DNA of 64,000 nucleotides from Manihot esculenta (Eukaryota > Streptophyta > Magnoliopsida > Malpighiales > Euphorbiaceae). Within the stretch, counting starts at the first letter, position 1, and each line of letters begins with the position of its first letter. This document shows, piece by piece, positions 1-10,967 of this stretch. Under the pieces are notes generated by a model that saw only the letters and a program-made list of their open reading frames with translations, had not been told where the DNA came from and made no database searches. Where the stretch lies: contig NC_035177.2 of assembly GCF_001659605.2 (NCBI RefSeq), positions 5,580,611 through 5,644,610 of the forward strand. The letters are read 5' to 3'. The position numbers and the translations under genes are program-made.

Positions 1-1121
1 TTGGGGAGTATATTAGAGTTATGTTTATGTATGTTTGGTCCCTCATTGGAGTCCACCTGTGTAGGTTCGGACCCGAGGAACCGAGGACCCCAGCAGTGAG
101 CCAGCTGCTACCGAGTTTACCAGAGCTAGCCAGAGGTGAGTGGAATAAACCTTAAGTTTTAAAAATAAATGAAACATGAATTTTGAGCATGATCCATGCA
201 TCATGAATGCCATGAGATATAGTAGGTTGTTTGCATTAGTATTCACGAATATGTTGCATTGCATTTATGATGTTGATGTGGATTGGTTATTGGATGATCC
301 TTTAGTCCTCATATGGCATGATGATGTTACGGCATGATATAGTATGGAAGTCCAGGTTGTACCCATTCTACGTCCCTAGCACGATGTAAGAGAAAGTCCA
401 GGTTGTACCCATTCTACGTCCCTGGCACATTGGTATGTTATGATATGTTATGATAAGGGAAAGACCGGTTGTACCCATTCTACGTCCCGGCACAGTTGGA
501 CTATGTAGAGGACTATTGGTGACAATACCATCCGAGATGTGATTAGTTGTGATGTGTTGCATTTCATAATGGCATGAAATTTTAATATATGATTTTACTA
601 TTCTGCTCACTGGGCTTTGTAGCTCACCCCTCTCCCCTAACCCCAGGTGTGCAGGTACAGGGTAGACCAGGAGGTTAGCCAGAGTTTTGAAGTATGTGTA
701 TATAATAGTTAGATTGTGGACATGACAATTGTACTATGATGTAATGTAAGAGATTACAGTATGTATGTAATGAGGTATATTGAGGTTATAGATGTGCTTG
801 ACCCTATGAGTATTGTAATCCCTTGTTGAGGCATGATCTTAGATATTAGATGATACAGATGTAAGCCAACTCATCTCATGTTATAGTGCTCATTGGGGCA
901 TTGTTGAGATCCCCCAGAGGGGTCATGTTTATGGTTATGTAATGTATGTTCAGGTTGAGTTGGATGTATGAAAGAAAAGTTTAATTTTTTATGCATGTTG
1001 TTGATCATGTATGGGATTATACAGGTTTACAGGTTATATGTCAGGCTTGCTACGGGTCCCGGCGGCCTTAAGCCGATCTGGATCCTAGCGCCGGTAGCGG
1101 TCCGATTTTCGGGTCGTTACA
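1..1121 (+). repeat. 5' LTR of element A (3' portion only)
   Basis: The sequence ends in GGGTCGTTACA directly before the primer site, the same end as the full 3' LTR at 12862. This is the downstream half of an LTR of about 2.3 kb. It holds three tandem hairpin units at 349-494 and the conserved tract around 598-650 (CTGCTCACTGGGCT). The TATA box and most palindromes lie left of the window. Confidence 0.95.
349..494 (+). repeat. Three tandem hairpin units in A 5' LTR
   Basis: Three units of about 50 bp share a core TTGTACCCATTCTACGTC. It is flanked by complementary arms CCAGG/CCTGG in the second unit and CCGG/CCGG in the third; the first reads CCAGG/CCTAG. The arms change together between units, as expected for a paired stem. 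Confidence 0.7.
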
Positions 1122-1124
1122 GAA

Positions 1125-1138
1125 TGGTATCAGAGCCC
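1125..1138 (+). other. Primer binding site, tRNA-iMet (element A)
   Basis: TGGTATCAGAGCCC lies three bases after the LTR end. It matches the complement of the 3' end of plant initiator tRNA-Met, the usual primer for chromoviruses and many plant LTR elements. Confidence 0.9.
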
Positions 1139-1161
1139 TAGGTTCATATGGTCGGACCTAG
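1138..1161 (+). other. Stem-loop after primer site with CATATG loop (element A)
   Basis: CTAGGT pairs with ACCTAG across a 12-base loop that contains the self-complementary CATATG. The placement beside the primer site resembles a retroviral dimer-initiation hairpin. Comparable stems are present in G and D and a decayed one in K. The function is inferred. Confidence 0.45.
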
Positions 1162-1393
1162 AGTGTCGGGCTCATAGATGTTATAGAAGGTCAAGCACAA
1201 TAGGAAAGGTCATGTCCACTAGGATAGGATGTGGAGTACTGTCTTACATGATGATGTGAATTGCCATGTCTTTGTGCATGTGCACTAATGATATGCTATG
1301 CTATGTGATGTATGTGATGAGGGTTCATGTGTGCCCACATGAACCATATGATGCTAATGTTTGTATGATGTGTACTGTCTTTCAGAAAATAGG
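1162..1393 (+). other. Untranslated leader of element A with 3' splice-site-like tract
   Basis: This non-coding leader lies between the primer site and gag. Just before the gag ATG it carries CTGTCTTTCAG (AG at 1384-1385), a pyrimidine tract plus AG. The same feature occurs at the same distance from the gag start in D, G and K. It could be the acceptor for a donor in the LTR. Confidence 0.5.
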
Positions 1394-3609
1394 ATGAGAG
1401 GAACTCGTCGATCTGCACGATTGACTGGAGTGCCACCTGAAGATGAGGGCACGAGCGCCCGTCCTCCCACATTGCCTAGGGCAATGTCTTGTAGAGCCAA
1501 CAGAGAAAGAGTGTCAAGGGACCCTAGAAGGTCTTTTGATGCTAGCAGAAGGGGGACTGATAGAGGAGGAAGTTCTTCAGATGTGAGGGAGGTTATGGAA
1601 GAGAATCAGAGGAGGGATGGGAACCTGGATGTGAGCATGGAGGAAGAAGGGACAGGGGAGTCTCAGGGAGGCGTTCAGGCCTCGGGGTATGGTTTTCCAC
1701 CCCACTATCCACCCTTCCCACAGGGTTCAGGGTATCCGATGGGAGGTACATCGGATTACTCCAGCTTTAACCCTTACCCTACCTACATGCCTTATCCACC
1801 TTTCTATCCACCTTACCCACAATACCCAGCTTATCCACCCTCACCCTTCTATCCAAACCCGACAAACCCCACCTCGGGGAATGCTGCACCTCCACCTCCA
1901 CCACCTACAGAACCAGCAGCCCCAGTTACTCAACCTCCTAGACCTAGCTCAGTCAGTGGGAGCAAGGTAAAGATGACAGATTACCTCAAGCTAGATGCTC
2001 CCAAATACAAGTCAGGGGATGACCCCTTTGAGTATCTGAGAGTGGTGAAGACAATAACTGATGAGCTAGGGGCAAGTGACAGCAGGGCCATTCAGATGGC
2101 AGGATTCACTTTAAAGTGCAAAAAGGCACGGGAATGGTTCAAGTGTTATGTGGACCCGAGACTAGACGGTATGACATGGGAAGAATTTGCGAATGAGTTC
2201 GCTGGATGGGCATTTCCAGACAGTTCTAGAGAACTGAAGATGATTGAGTTTGAGCAACTGAGGCAGTCAGAGCACATGGGTGTAGAGGAGTTCACGGATA
2301 AATTCTTAGAGCTATTGCCTTTTTCAGGGCAAGCTCTAGATACAGATACGAAGAAAGCCAAGAGGTATGTTATGAAGCTGCATTCCAGGTACTCCTCGTT
2401 GATTCAGTCAGCTGAGAGGGAAAGTTTCCACACTGTGGTGGATATGGCTCGAAGAATGGAAGCAAGTGCTATAGTTGAGGGGTCAGTGAAGCAGTCAGTG
2501 ACCCAGTCTTCAGGGGTTAAGACCCCAGGCAGAGGAGGACCAGGTTTCTCTTCTCAGAGCTCAGGTAAGAAGAGGTGGGATAACACCACCAGGAAGCCGA
2601 AGAAGAATAAGTTTTGGAACAAGTTGAAATCCGGTCTGGGTTTTGGCGGTGGCTCGAGCTCAGGCTCAGATGGTACAGAATGCCAGAGATGTGGAAGACC
2701 GCACAGGGGAGTATGTCGAGCTGGGACTAATACATGTTTCAGATGTGGACAGGAGGGACACATAGCTCGGGAGTGTCCTAGAGCGCCTTTTATGGGCCAG
2801 CCCCAGCAGACAGCTTCTGGTAGTGTGGCACAGCCAGCAGTTCCAGCCCCGACTCAGGGCAGTGGCAGAGGTAGAGGGAGAGGGGCAGCCTCTTCTTCTG
2901 GTTCCCGAGGTGAAGGTCCATCAGCTCCAGCCAGGATCTTCACCATGACTCAGCAGGAGGCTAACACATCCAACACCGTGGTGTCAGGTAATCTCGTCAT
3001 TGGGTGTTCTGATGTGTATGCATTAATGGACCCGGGTGCATCTCATTCTTTTATTGCTCCGAGAGCCGTTGAGAGGTTGGGTCTGATAGTCTCTGGGTTA
3101 GAGTGTCCCCTATGGGTCAGTGGACCCAAGTGTGACCCGTCAGTGGCAGTGTCAGTCTGCCAGTATAGTCCAGTTTTTGTTGAGGGAAGATGCCTCTCCG
3201 CCGACCTTGTGGTTCTAGATTTGACAGACTTTGACGTCATTCTAGGGATGGATTGGCTATCTACCCATGGTGCTACCTTGGACTGCAGGGACAAGGTAGT
3301 CAAGTTCAGAGATCAGAACGGGTCAGAGGTCGTCTTCAGAGGAGACAAGAGGGGCACGCCTAGAGGTCTGATATCAGCTCTTCAGGCTCGTAGGTTGCTT
3401 AGGAAGGGATGTCAGGGGTACTTAGCTCATGTGAGAGAGCTAGCCAGTCAGGTCAGGGAGCCACCCTCGGTGCCAGTTGTCAGAGAGTTTCAGGATGTCT
3501 TTCCGGATGAGCTTCCAGGTTTACCACCTGCTAGGGAGATAGAGTTCGAGATAGAGTTGGTGCCTGGAACTAGACCGATCTCTATCCCTCCCTACAGGAT
3601 GGCCCCAGC
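1394..3609 (+). pseudogene. gag and protease part of gag-pol, element A (split by B)
   Basis: The frame encodes Gag and the aspartic protease of a chromovirus polyprotein. The start at 1394 (MRGTRRSARLTG) is chosen because it follows the acceptor-like AG and matches the starts in D and G; the frame is also open upstream to 1361. Order: basic N-terminus, a P/Y-rich stretch (residues about 110-175), the capsid-like retrotransposon Gag domain (about 195-355), a CQRC-type half knuckle, a CCHC zinc knuckle CFRCGQEGHIARECP (from residue about 448), then protease with MDPGASHSF (catalytic Asp near residue 546; DPGA instead of the common DSGA or DTGA). No stop occurs before B interrupts the frame at 3610, just before RT. 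The last codons up to 3724 belong to B's LTR and are not part of the gene. Confidence 0.9.
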
Positions 3610-5788
3610 TGTAACGACCCCAAAATGGACCGTCACCGGCGCTAGGATTCAGGTCGGCTTAAGGCCGCCAGAACCCGTAGCAAGCCTGCTATACTCTCTG
3701 TGTACCTGTAAATCTCATACATGATCATACATTTTCTGTGAAAATAACACTCTTTTCTGAACCAAGGCTTAACCTGTGCATGCACTATCTCTGTACTCTG
3801 TACTCATGTACTCTGTACTCTGTATCCCTGACTAGAGCTTGCTCTAGATGAGTTAACTCATACCTGTTAAGCCTGGTTTTCACATACAGGAAAACATATA
3901 TACATATACTGATCATGTACAAAACATACATCACTAGGTCAAGCAACAACTATTACATCTCTTTAATATTACATGTCCACTCTAAGCTATTACAGATCTC
4001 TTTACTCTTCCTGTACTCTGCTGGACTGTCCCTGTACACTGTACACTGAACCTGCAAAACTGGGGTTAAGGGAGTGGGATGAGCTCTATAGCCCAGTGAG
4101 TAGAACAGTAAAACATCTCAGTAAAATATGATCTCATGGAATGCACCATATCACAGACAAGCCATATCAAGAGTAAACCTGTCACCACATAGTCCCAGTA
4201 ACTCTGTGCCAGGGCGTAGAATCGAGCACCTGGTCTTCCTGTCATATATGTATATGTGTATATAACACCTCTGTACTTACCATTGCCAGGGCGTAGTCAA
4301 AGGCTCCTGGACTTTACTATACCTGCCAGGGCGTAGTCAAAGGCTCCTGGACTTGCTATACCTGCCAGGGCGTAGTCAAAGGCTCCTGGACTTCCTGTCT
4401 GAGACTATTGGATCATTCAGCATTTACCCACATCAACAAAGAACTATGCAATGCAACATATTCGTGCATACTAATGCAATCAACCTATGGCATAATCATG
4501 ATGCATGAGATATGCTAAAACATTCCATTTCTTAATTAAAAGTATTAAGTTTAGTTCCACTCACCTCTGGCTATCTGGACTGACCGACTCTGCAGGCTCT
4601 GAACCTCTGGAGCAGTACTCACTGCTGCTCTCTCTGATTCCTCTGGTCTGTACCTATACAGATGGACTCAAATGAGGGACCAAACAAGCTTATGAATAAC
4701 TCTCTTACACTCCCCAAGAATCCCCTAAAACTCACTCAACTATCCATGCAAAGCATGAAAAAAGAAAGCTGGACAGGACACTTTAGGCGGCAGGTTCGGC
4801 GGCCGAATGTCCTCTCCAGAGACGAAACTCAAGCACCTTCGGCGGTACCTTCGGCGGCCGAAGCTCCCAAACAGAGCCGAACATGCAAAACAGGCTGTGG
4901 CAGCCAAGCCACCATGCAAAAGGGTCGGCGGCCGAATGAACCTTCGGCTGCCGAACCTGAGTTCATCCAGAACTCAGCTTCAACGGCAAACCATCTTCTC
5001 CTTCCCTTCAACCACTCAAACCATATCTACTCCAACGCCTCAACACACATATACTCACGTATATGAGCACAGGGGTCCAAAACTATCTAATAACCCCAAA
5101 CAACAAATCAAACATCACACAGAAACATGTATACATGCATAACTCATCAAAACCACTACTTCTCACGTAAACATGCATCTCTCTCCCATAAAACCGTCAG
5201 AAAACACATAAACAGGTTCAAGAGCATTACTTACCTCATGTACCAAGAAGCTGAACACTCTGAACGAAGGAAAACGGACCAACTCTCCTCAAACTCTCAA
5301 ACTCGCACAAACGGTGTTTTTTAAAACAGTTTTCCCTTCCAAACTTTCCTTTCCACACCTGTGAAACCCTTAGCCTGAGCAGCTCAAAGCGTGCAGATAA
5401 GGCATGGGAGATGTGACCAACTTCTGGACATGATCTGGTGATAACACCTGTCCACAATGCTGACTAAGGGATACAAAACTGCTGACCAAGCAACTCAGCT
5501 TCGGCTGCCGAATCGCATGCAAAACCATGCAACATTCGGGGGCCGAACCTGAATTCGGAAGCCGATTATTGGGCACTTTCGGCGGCCGAACTTACCTTCG
5601 GCGGCCGAACTTGGCTAAAGTCTCCATGACCCATTTTCTCTTCAAAACTCAAAACTATAGACTTGTAAAACCAGAAAACACATCATAACACTTCGAAAAC
5701 ATAACTCCTACCCTTAGATAGAATCCTAACACCCCAGATTCCACCAGACAACAGGAATGCCGGTGCCGGATTCTAGCCGGGTATTACA
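3610..5788 (-). repeat. 3' LTR of element B (full, 2,179 bp)
   Basis: On the minus strand it starts TGTAATACCCGGCTAGAATCC and ends GGGGTCGTTACA. It belongs to a subfamily distinct from A and G but shares the layout: TTCGGCNGCCGAA palindromes (for example 5501-5513), hairpin units at 4207-4394 and a strong splice donor (GAG|GTAAGT near 5230-5236). I see no clear TATA box near the expected place. The 301 bp next to the internal region match the truncated partner at 7351-7651 with about five mismatches. Confidence 0.92.
4207..4394 (-). repeat. Four tandem hairpin units in B LTR
   Basis: Four units, read on the minus strand, have arms CCAGG and CCTGG around a loop. The loop is GTGCTCGATTCTACGC in one unit and AGCCTTTGACTACGC in the other three. 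The arms and the CTACG core match the units of A, D, E, F and G although the rest of the loop differs. Confidence 0.65.
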
Positions 5789-5825
5789 TTCTCCCCTCCT
5801 TAAGAACATTCGTCCTCAGATGTTC
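5789..5825 (-). other. Polypurine tract and upstream hairpin (element B)
   Basis: On the minus strand a purine run (AAGGAGGGGAGAA) abuts the LTR start and primes plus-strand DNA synthesis. Just upstream is an imperfect hairpin with arms GAACAT and ATGTTC, the decayed form of the stem seen in A, D, E and G. Confidence 0.75.
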
Positions 5826-5866
5826 CTAAAACACACAATTAACACATGAAACGGAGAAAACTAACC

Positions 5867-7350
5867 TCAAAACAAATATGGATACTGCTGGAGCATAGAC
5901 TCCCGCGTCTCCCAGGTGCACTCTTCTAGATTATGGTGGTTCCATAGAACTTTCACCATCGGAATCTCCTTGTTCCTTAGCTGTCTGATCTGCGTGTCCA
6001 GAATCCGCACTGGCTGCTCGATATAGGTGAGATCCGTATGAATCTCCACCTCAGGCTCACTCAGAACCTGATTCGGATCTGACACAAACTGTCGTAGCAT
6101 AGAAACATGAAATACCGGGTGAATTCTCTCCATAGAAGCAGGTAAATCCAGCTTATACGACACATTTCCGATCCTCTGCAATACCTCAAAGGGTCCAATG
6201 TACCGTGGAGCCAATTTACCTTTCTTTCCAAAACGAACCACTCCTTTCATTGGAGACACTTTCAGCAATACCCAATTACCCTCCTGGAACTCTAACTGCT
6301 TTCTGCGAACGTCTGCATAACTTTTCTGTCTGCTCTGCGCTGTTCTGATTCTCTCTCTGATCATGGGCACCATTTTACTGGTAATGTCTACTAACTCTGG
6401 CCCTGCAAGAGCCTTCTCTCCTACCTCTTCCCAGCAAACAGGGGATCTGCACTTCCTCCCATACAAAGCTTCATAAGGAGCCATCCCGATGCTAGCATGA
6501 TGACTGTTATTGTAGGCAAACTCCACCAAAGGTAGATGCTGCCTCCAAGAACCGCCAAAGTCTAACACACATAGTCGAAGCATATCCTCTATGGTCTGGA
6601 TGGTCCTTTCTGACTGTCCATCAGTCTGTGGGTGGAAAGCAGTACTAAAATCCAATCTCGTGCCCATCGCACTTTGCAGACTCCGCCAAAAGCGGGAGGT
6701 AAACTGAGGTCCTCTGTCTGAAACTATAGACACTGGAACTCCATGTAATCTCACTATCTCATCCAGATAGACCTGTGCCAACTTATCCACAGAATAGTTA
6801 CTCCGTACTGGAAGAAAATGAGCAGATTTCGTGAGTCTGTCCACAATCACCCATATCGAGTCTATCCTGTTGGACGCCACTGGTAAACCCACTACAAAAT
6901 CCATGGCTATGTTCTCCCATTTCCACTCTGGAATCGGTAATGGGTTAAGCATTCCGGCTGGTTTCTGATGCTCTAATTTCACCCTCTGAAAAACCTCACA
7001 GGCTGTCACAAACTGTGCCACTTCCTTCTTCATGGCTGGCCACCAATAGACCCTTTGTAGATCCTGATACATCTTGGTGGCTCCTGGGTGAACACTATAC
7101 CTCGCATTATGAGCTTCCCTCATAATGTCTTCCTTCACACTGCCCCTATCTGGTACACAAAGTCGACTCCCATAGCGAAGGATCCCTTTGCTGTCAAATC
7201 TGAACTCTACACTATTGCCTGACTGAACAGTCCTGGCAATTTTCATCAACGCAGGGTCCTCATGCTGTCTCTGAGCTATCTGCTCCAGAAACACAGGTGT
7301 CACTCTCATCTGTGCTATCAATGCACCTGTACCAGACAACTCTAACTGTA
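5867..7350 (-). pseudogene. pol remnant of element B: integrase and chromodomain
   Basis: An open frame of about 490 codons covers the end of the RNase H-integrase linker, integrase and the C-terminal chromodomain (ending near [15 protein letters not shown]). The DDE-region motifs [22 protein letters not shown] and [10 protein letters not shown] are present. In the HHCC zinc-binding motif the last Cys is replaced (CEVF in place of CEVC), which should disturb zinc binding. The 5' part of pol is missing; the frame begins at the deletion junction at 7350/7351, where sequence jumps into LTR. Confidence 0.9.
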
Positions 7351-7651
7351 AAGCAACTCAGCTTCGGCTGCCGAATCGCATGCAAAACCATGCAACATTC
7401 GGGGGCCGAACCTGAATTCGGAAGCCGATTATTGGGCACTTTCGGTGGCCGAACTTACCTTCGGCGGCCGAACTTGGCTAAAGTCTCCATGACCCATTTT
7501 CTCTTCAAAACTCAAAACTATAGACCTGTAAAACCAGAAAACACATCATAACACTTCGAAAACATAACTCCTACCCTTAGATAGAATCCCAACACCCCGG
7601 ATTCCACCAGACAACAGGAATGTCGGTGCCGGATTCTAGCCGGGTATTACA
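7351..7651 (-). repeat. 5' LTR remnant of element B (301 bp)
   Basis: It aligns without gaps to 5488-5788, the start of the LTR on the minus strand, with about five mismatches (1.7%). The other roughly 1.88 kb of this LTR is deleted. Confidence 0.92.
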
Positions 7652-7656
7652 CCAGC

Positions 7657-10420
7657 CGAGTTAAAGGAGTTGAAAGAACAGTTGCAAGAGTTGGTAGAAA
7701 AGGGCTTCATCCGACCAAGCACTTCACCTTGGGGTGCACCAGTTTTATTCGTAAAAAAGAAGGATGGATCCCTTAGACTTTGTATCGACTACAGACAGTT
7801 GAACAAAGTCACTACCAAGAACAAGTACCCTCTGCCAAGGATCGACGATCTATTTGACCAGCTAGCCGGAGCAGGTTGTTTCTCCAAAATAGATCTGAGA
7901 TCGGGGTACCATCAGCTAAGGATAAGGGAAGAAGATGTGCCGAAGACAGCTTTCAGGACCAGATATGGGCATTTTGAGTTCCTTGTAATGCCGTTCGGGT
8001 TAACCAACGCCCCTGCAGCATTCATGGACCTCATGAACAGAGTGTTTAGCTAGTACCTGGATCACTTCGTTATTGTCTTCATAGATGATATCTTGGTGTA
8101 TTCCAGGAATGCAGAGGAGCATGCCCATCATCTGCGGTTGGTCTTGCAGACTTTGAGGGAACATGGCTTGTATGCCAAGTTCTCTAAATGTGAGTTCTGG
8201 CTGAGGAGCATTTCGTTCTTGGGGCATGTAGTGTCAGAGACTGGAATTGAGGTGGACCCCAAGAAGACAGAAACTGTGGCTAACTGGCCTAGACCCACTT
8301 CAGTGACAGAGATTAGAAGTTTCTTGGGTTTGGCAGGTTACTACAGGAGGTTCGTTCAGGACTTCTCGAAGGTAGCAGCTCCTCTGACCAGACTAACCAG
8401 GAAGAATCAGAAGTTTCTGTGGACCGACCAGTGCGAAGAGAGTTTTGAAGAGCTTAAGAAGAGGTTGACTTCAGCACCAGTTTTAGCTCTGCCATCTAGT
8501 GATGAGGACTTTACAGTCTTTTGTGATGCGTCCCGTGTTGGACTGGGTTGTGTACTGATGCAGAATGAGAGGGTGATTGCTTATGCTTCTAGGCAGCTGA
8601 AGAAGCATGAGTTGAATTACCCCACACATGACCTGGAGATGGCAGCAGTAATCTTTGCACTCAAGATGTGGAGGCACTACCTCTACGGGGTAAAATGTGA
8701 GATCTTCACAGATCATAAAAGCCTGCAGTACATCCTGAGTCAAAGAGATTTGAACTTGAGACAGAGGAGATGGGTAGAGCTGCTGAGTGACTATGATTGC
8801 AAGATTCAGTATCATCCGGGTAAGGCGAATGTCGTGGCAGACGCCCTAAGCCGGAAGTCACTAGGCAGTTTATCCCACATATCGGCAGAGAGGAGGCCAG
8901 TGGTGAAGGAGTTCTACAAGCTTATTGAGGAAGGTCTACAGATGGAGTTGTCTGGTACAGGTGCCTTGGTGGCCCAGATGAGAGTAGCACCCGTGTTTCT
9001 GGAGCAGGTGGCTCAGAAACAGCATGAGGACCCAGAGTTAGTGAAGATTGCCAGGACTGTTCAGTCAGGCAATGGTAGTGAGTTCAGATTCGACAGCAAG
9101 GGGATCCTCCGCTATTGGAGCAGACTATGTGTACCAGATGACATCGGGCTAAAAGGAGACATTATGAGAGAGGCTCATAATGCAAGATACAGCATTCACC
9201 CCGGAGCCACCAAGATGTATCAAGATCTAAAGAAGGTTTATTGGTGGCCAGCGATGAAGAAAGAAGTGGCACAGTTCGTGTCAGCCTGCGAAGTGTGTCA
9301 GAGGGTGAAGCTGGAACATCAGAAGCCGGCTGGAATGCTTAACCCGCTACCTATTCCAGAATGGAAATGGGAAAATATAGCTATGGACTTCGTAGTGGGG
9401 TTACCGGCGGCGTCCAACAGAGTGGACTCCATATGGGTGATTGTGGACAGACTCACCAAATCTGCTCACTTCATTCCTGTCAGGAGTGGCTACTCTGTGG
9501 ACAAGTTGGCGCAGGTATATGTGGATGAGATTGTCAGGCTGCATGGGGTTCCTGTTTCGATAGTGTCAGATAGAGGGCCCCAGTTCACCTCCAGGTTTTG
9601 GCGGAGTCTGCAGAGTGCCATGGGTACTAGGTTGGATTTCAGCACTGCCTTCCACCCCTAGACGGACGGACAGTCAGAAAGGACCATCCAGACTATCGAG
9701 GATATGCTTAGAATGTGTGTGTTGGACTTTGGCGGTTCTTGGAGGCAGCATCTACCTTTGGTGGAGTTTGCCTACAACAACAGCCATCATGCTAGCATCG
9801 GGATGGCTCCATATGAAGCTTTATATGGGAGGAAGTGCAGGTCACCTGTTTGCTGGGAGGAAGTTGGAGAAAAGGCCTTGGCAAGGCCTGAGCTAGTAGA
9901 GATCACCAGCAGGGTGGTACCCATAATCAGAGAGAGAATCAAGACTCCTGCCAGCAGACAGAAGAGCTATGCAGACGTCCGTAGGAGACAGTTAGAGTTT
10001 CTGGAGGGGGATCTGGTATTGCTCAAGGTGTCTCCAATGAAGGGAGTGGTTCGCTTCGGGAAGAAAGGTAAACTAGCCCCACGATACATTGGACCCTTTG
10101 AAATCTTGCAAAAGATTGGGAATGTGTCGTACAAGCTGGATTTACTTGCTTCAATGGGAAGAATCCATCCGGTTTTCTATGTTTCAATGTTGAGGAAGTT
10201 TGTGTCAGATCCGAGCAAGGTTCTTAGTGAGCCTGATGTGGAGGTCCAAGAGGATCTCACTTATGTTGAACTGCCAGTACGGATCATAGACACCCAGATC
10301 AGAAAGTTAAGAAACAAGGAAATCCCGATGGTGAAAGTCCTGTGGAACCACCACAACTTGGAAGAATGTACTTGGGAGACACGGGAGTCTATGCTCCAGC
10401 AATATCCCCATCTCTTTTAA
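7657..10420 (+). pseudogene. pol of element A: RT, RNase H, integrase, chromodomain
   Basis: The pol frame of A continues after the duplicated target site (7652-7656). It holds RT with [13 protein letters not shown] and the catalytic FIDDILVYS, RNase H ([18 protein letters not shown]), integrase with the HHCC zinc region ([18 protein letters not shown]), DDE-region motifs ([21 protein letters not shown]) and a chromodomain ending in [15 protein letters not shown]. Two premature TAG stops occur, at 8051-8053 within RT and 9659-9661 within integrase; each is one C-to-T change from CAG. The frame is otherwise intact to the TAA at 10418. It is not functional as read. Confidence 0.93.
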
Positions 10421-10530
10421 GGTTAGGTCTCTATGTGTTTTTGTGCTATGTATGTATGTTATGTTTTATGCCATGCTATGTATGCTAGTTGAGGTACATT
10501 CGGGGACGAATGTTCTTAAGGGGGGGAGAA
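10421..10530 (+). other. 3' untranslated region, hairpin and polypurine tract of element A
   Basis: At 10496-10513 ACATTCG and CGAATGT form a perfect stem around GGGA. The polypurine tract AAGGGGGGGAGAA (10518-10530) follows and touches the LTR start. The hairpin is shared with G, E and D. Confidence 0.8.
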
Positions 10531-10705
10531 TGTAATACCCGGCTAGACTCCGGTACCGGAATTCCTACCGTCCGGTGGAATCTCGGATGTTGGAAGCCTC
10601 TAGTAGGGTAGAAACATGTTTTCATAAAATGTTTTAAGGTATTTCATGGTTTTAAGTATGAAGATTTAATGAGTTTTTGCATGAAAAGTCTTTGGAGGAA
10701 AACCC

Positions 10706-10889
10706 AGGTTCGGCCGCCGAAAGTCATGTTCGGCCGCCGAACATGCATGCGTTTTGGAGGCACGTTAGGCCCCCGAAAGCATGAGTGAGGGAAGTCCAGG
10801 TTCGGCCGCCGAAAGTCAAGTTCGGCCGCCGAACATGCATGCGTTTTGGAGGCACGTTAGGCCCCCGAAAGCATGAGTGAGGGAAGTCC
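10706..10889 (+). repeat. Two 92-bp direct repeats upstream of TATA in A LTR
   Basis: Units 10706-10797 and 10798-10889 are almost identical and each holds two TTCGGCCGCCGAA palindromes. They lie in U3 where enhancers sit. The other LTR subfamilies here carry only one such unit. Confidence 0.85.
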
Positions 10890-10959
10890 AGGTTCGGCCG
10901 CCGAACATGGCATGCATGCGGAGGCACTTTCGGCCCCCGAACGTGGCCTGGCCAGCCAC

Positions 10960-10967
10960 TATAAAAG
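10960..10967 (+). promoter_or_regulatory. TATA box of A 3' LTR
   Basis: TATAAAAG lies about 430 bp into the LTR after the palindrome cluster. Equivalent TATA boxes occur at the same relative place in F, G, E and D LTRs. Confidence 0.8.

Larger units (their letters stand above)
3610..7651 (-). mobile_element. Element B: deleted chromovirus inserted in A pol
   Basis: The element is bounded by TGTAACGACC at 3610 and TATTACA at 7651, with a perfect 5-bp target repeat ccagc (3605-3609 and 7652-7656). It reads on the minus strand. It keeps one full LTR, the 3' part of pol (integrase and chromodomain) and only 301 bp of the other LTR. The deletion removed most of the 5' LTR, primer site, gag, protease, RT and RNase H. 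Target repeats and both outer ends are intact, so the loss is internal. Confidence 0.95.

Noticed and set aside
43..264. 73-codon minus ORF repeated at 11784-12005
   Set aside because: It is identical because the two LTRs of A are nearly identical; not conserved in other LTR subfamilies.
349..494. CRISPR-like array
   Set aside because: Short similar units with variable parts, but only three per LTR, in a plant retrotransposon, with no cas genes; they are hairpin repeats.
3610..3724. Extension of A gag-pro beyond 3609
   Set aside because: The open frame runs into the LTR of B after the target repeat; the codons are not part of the gene.
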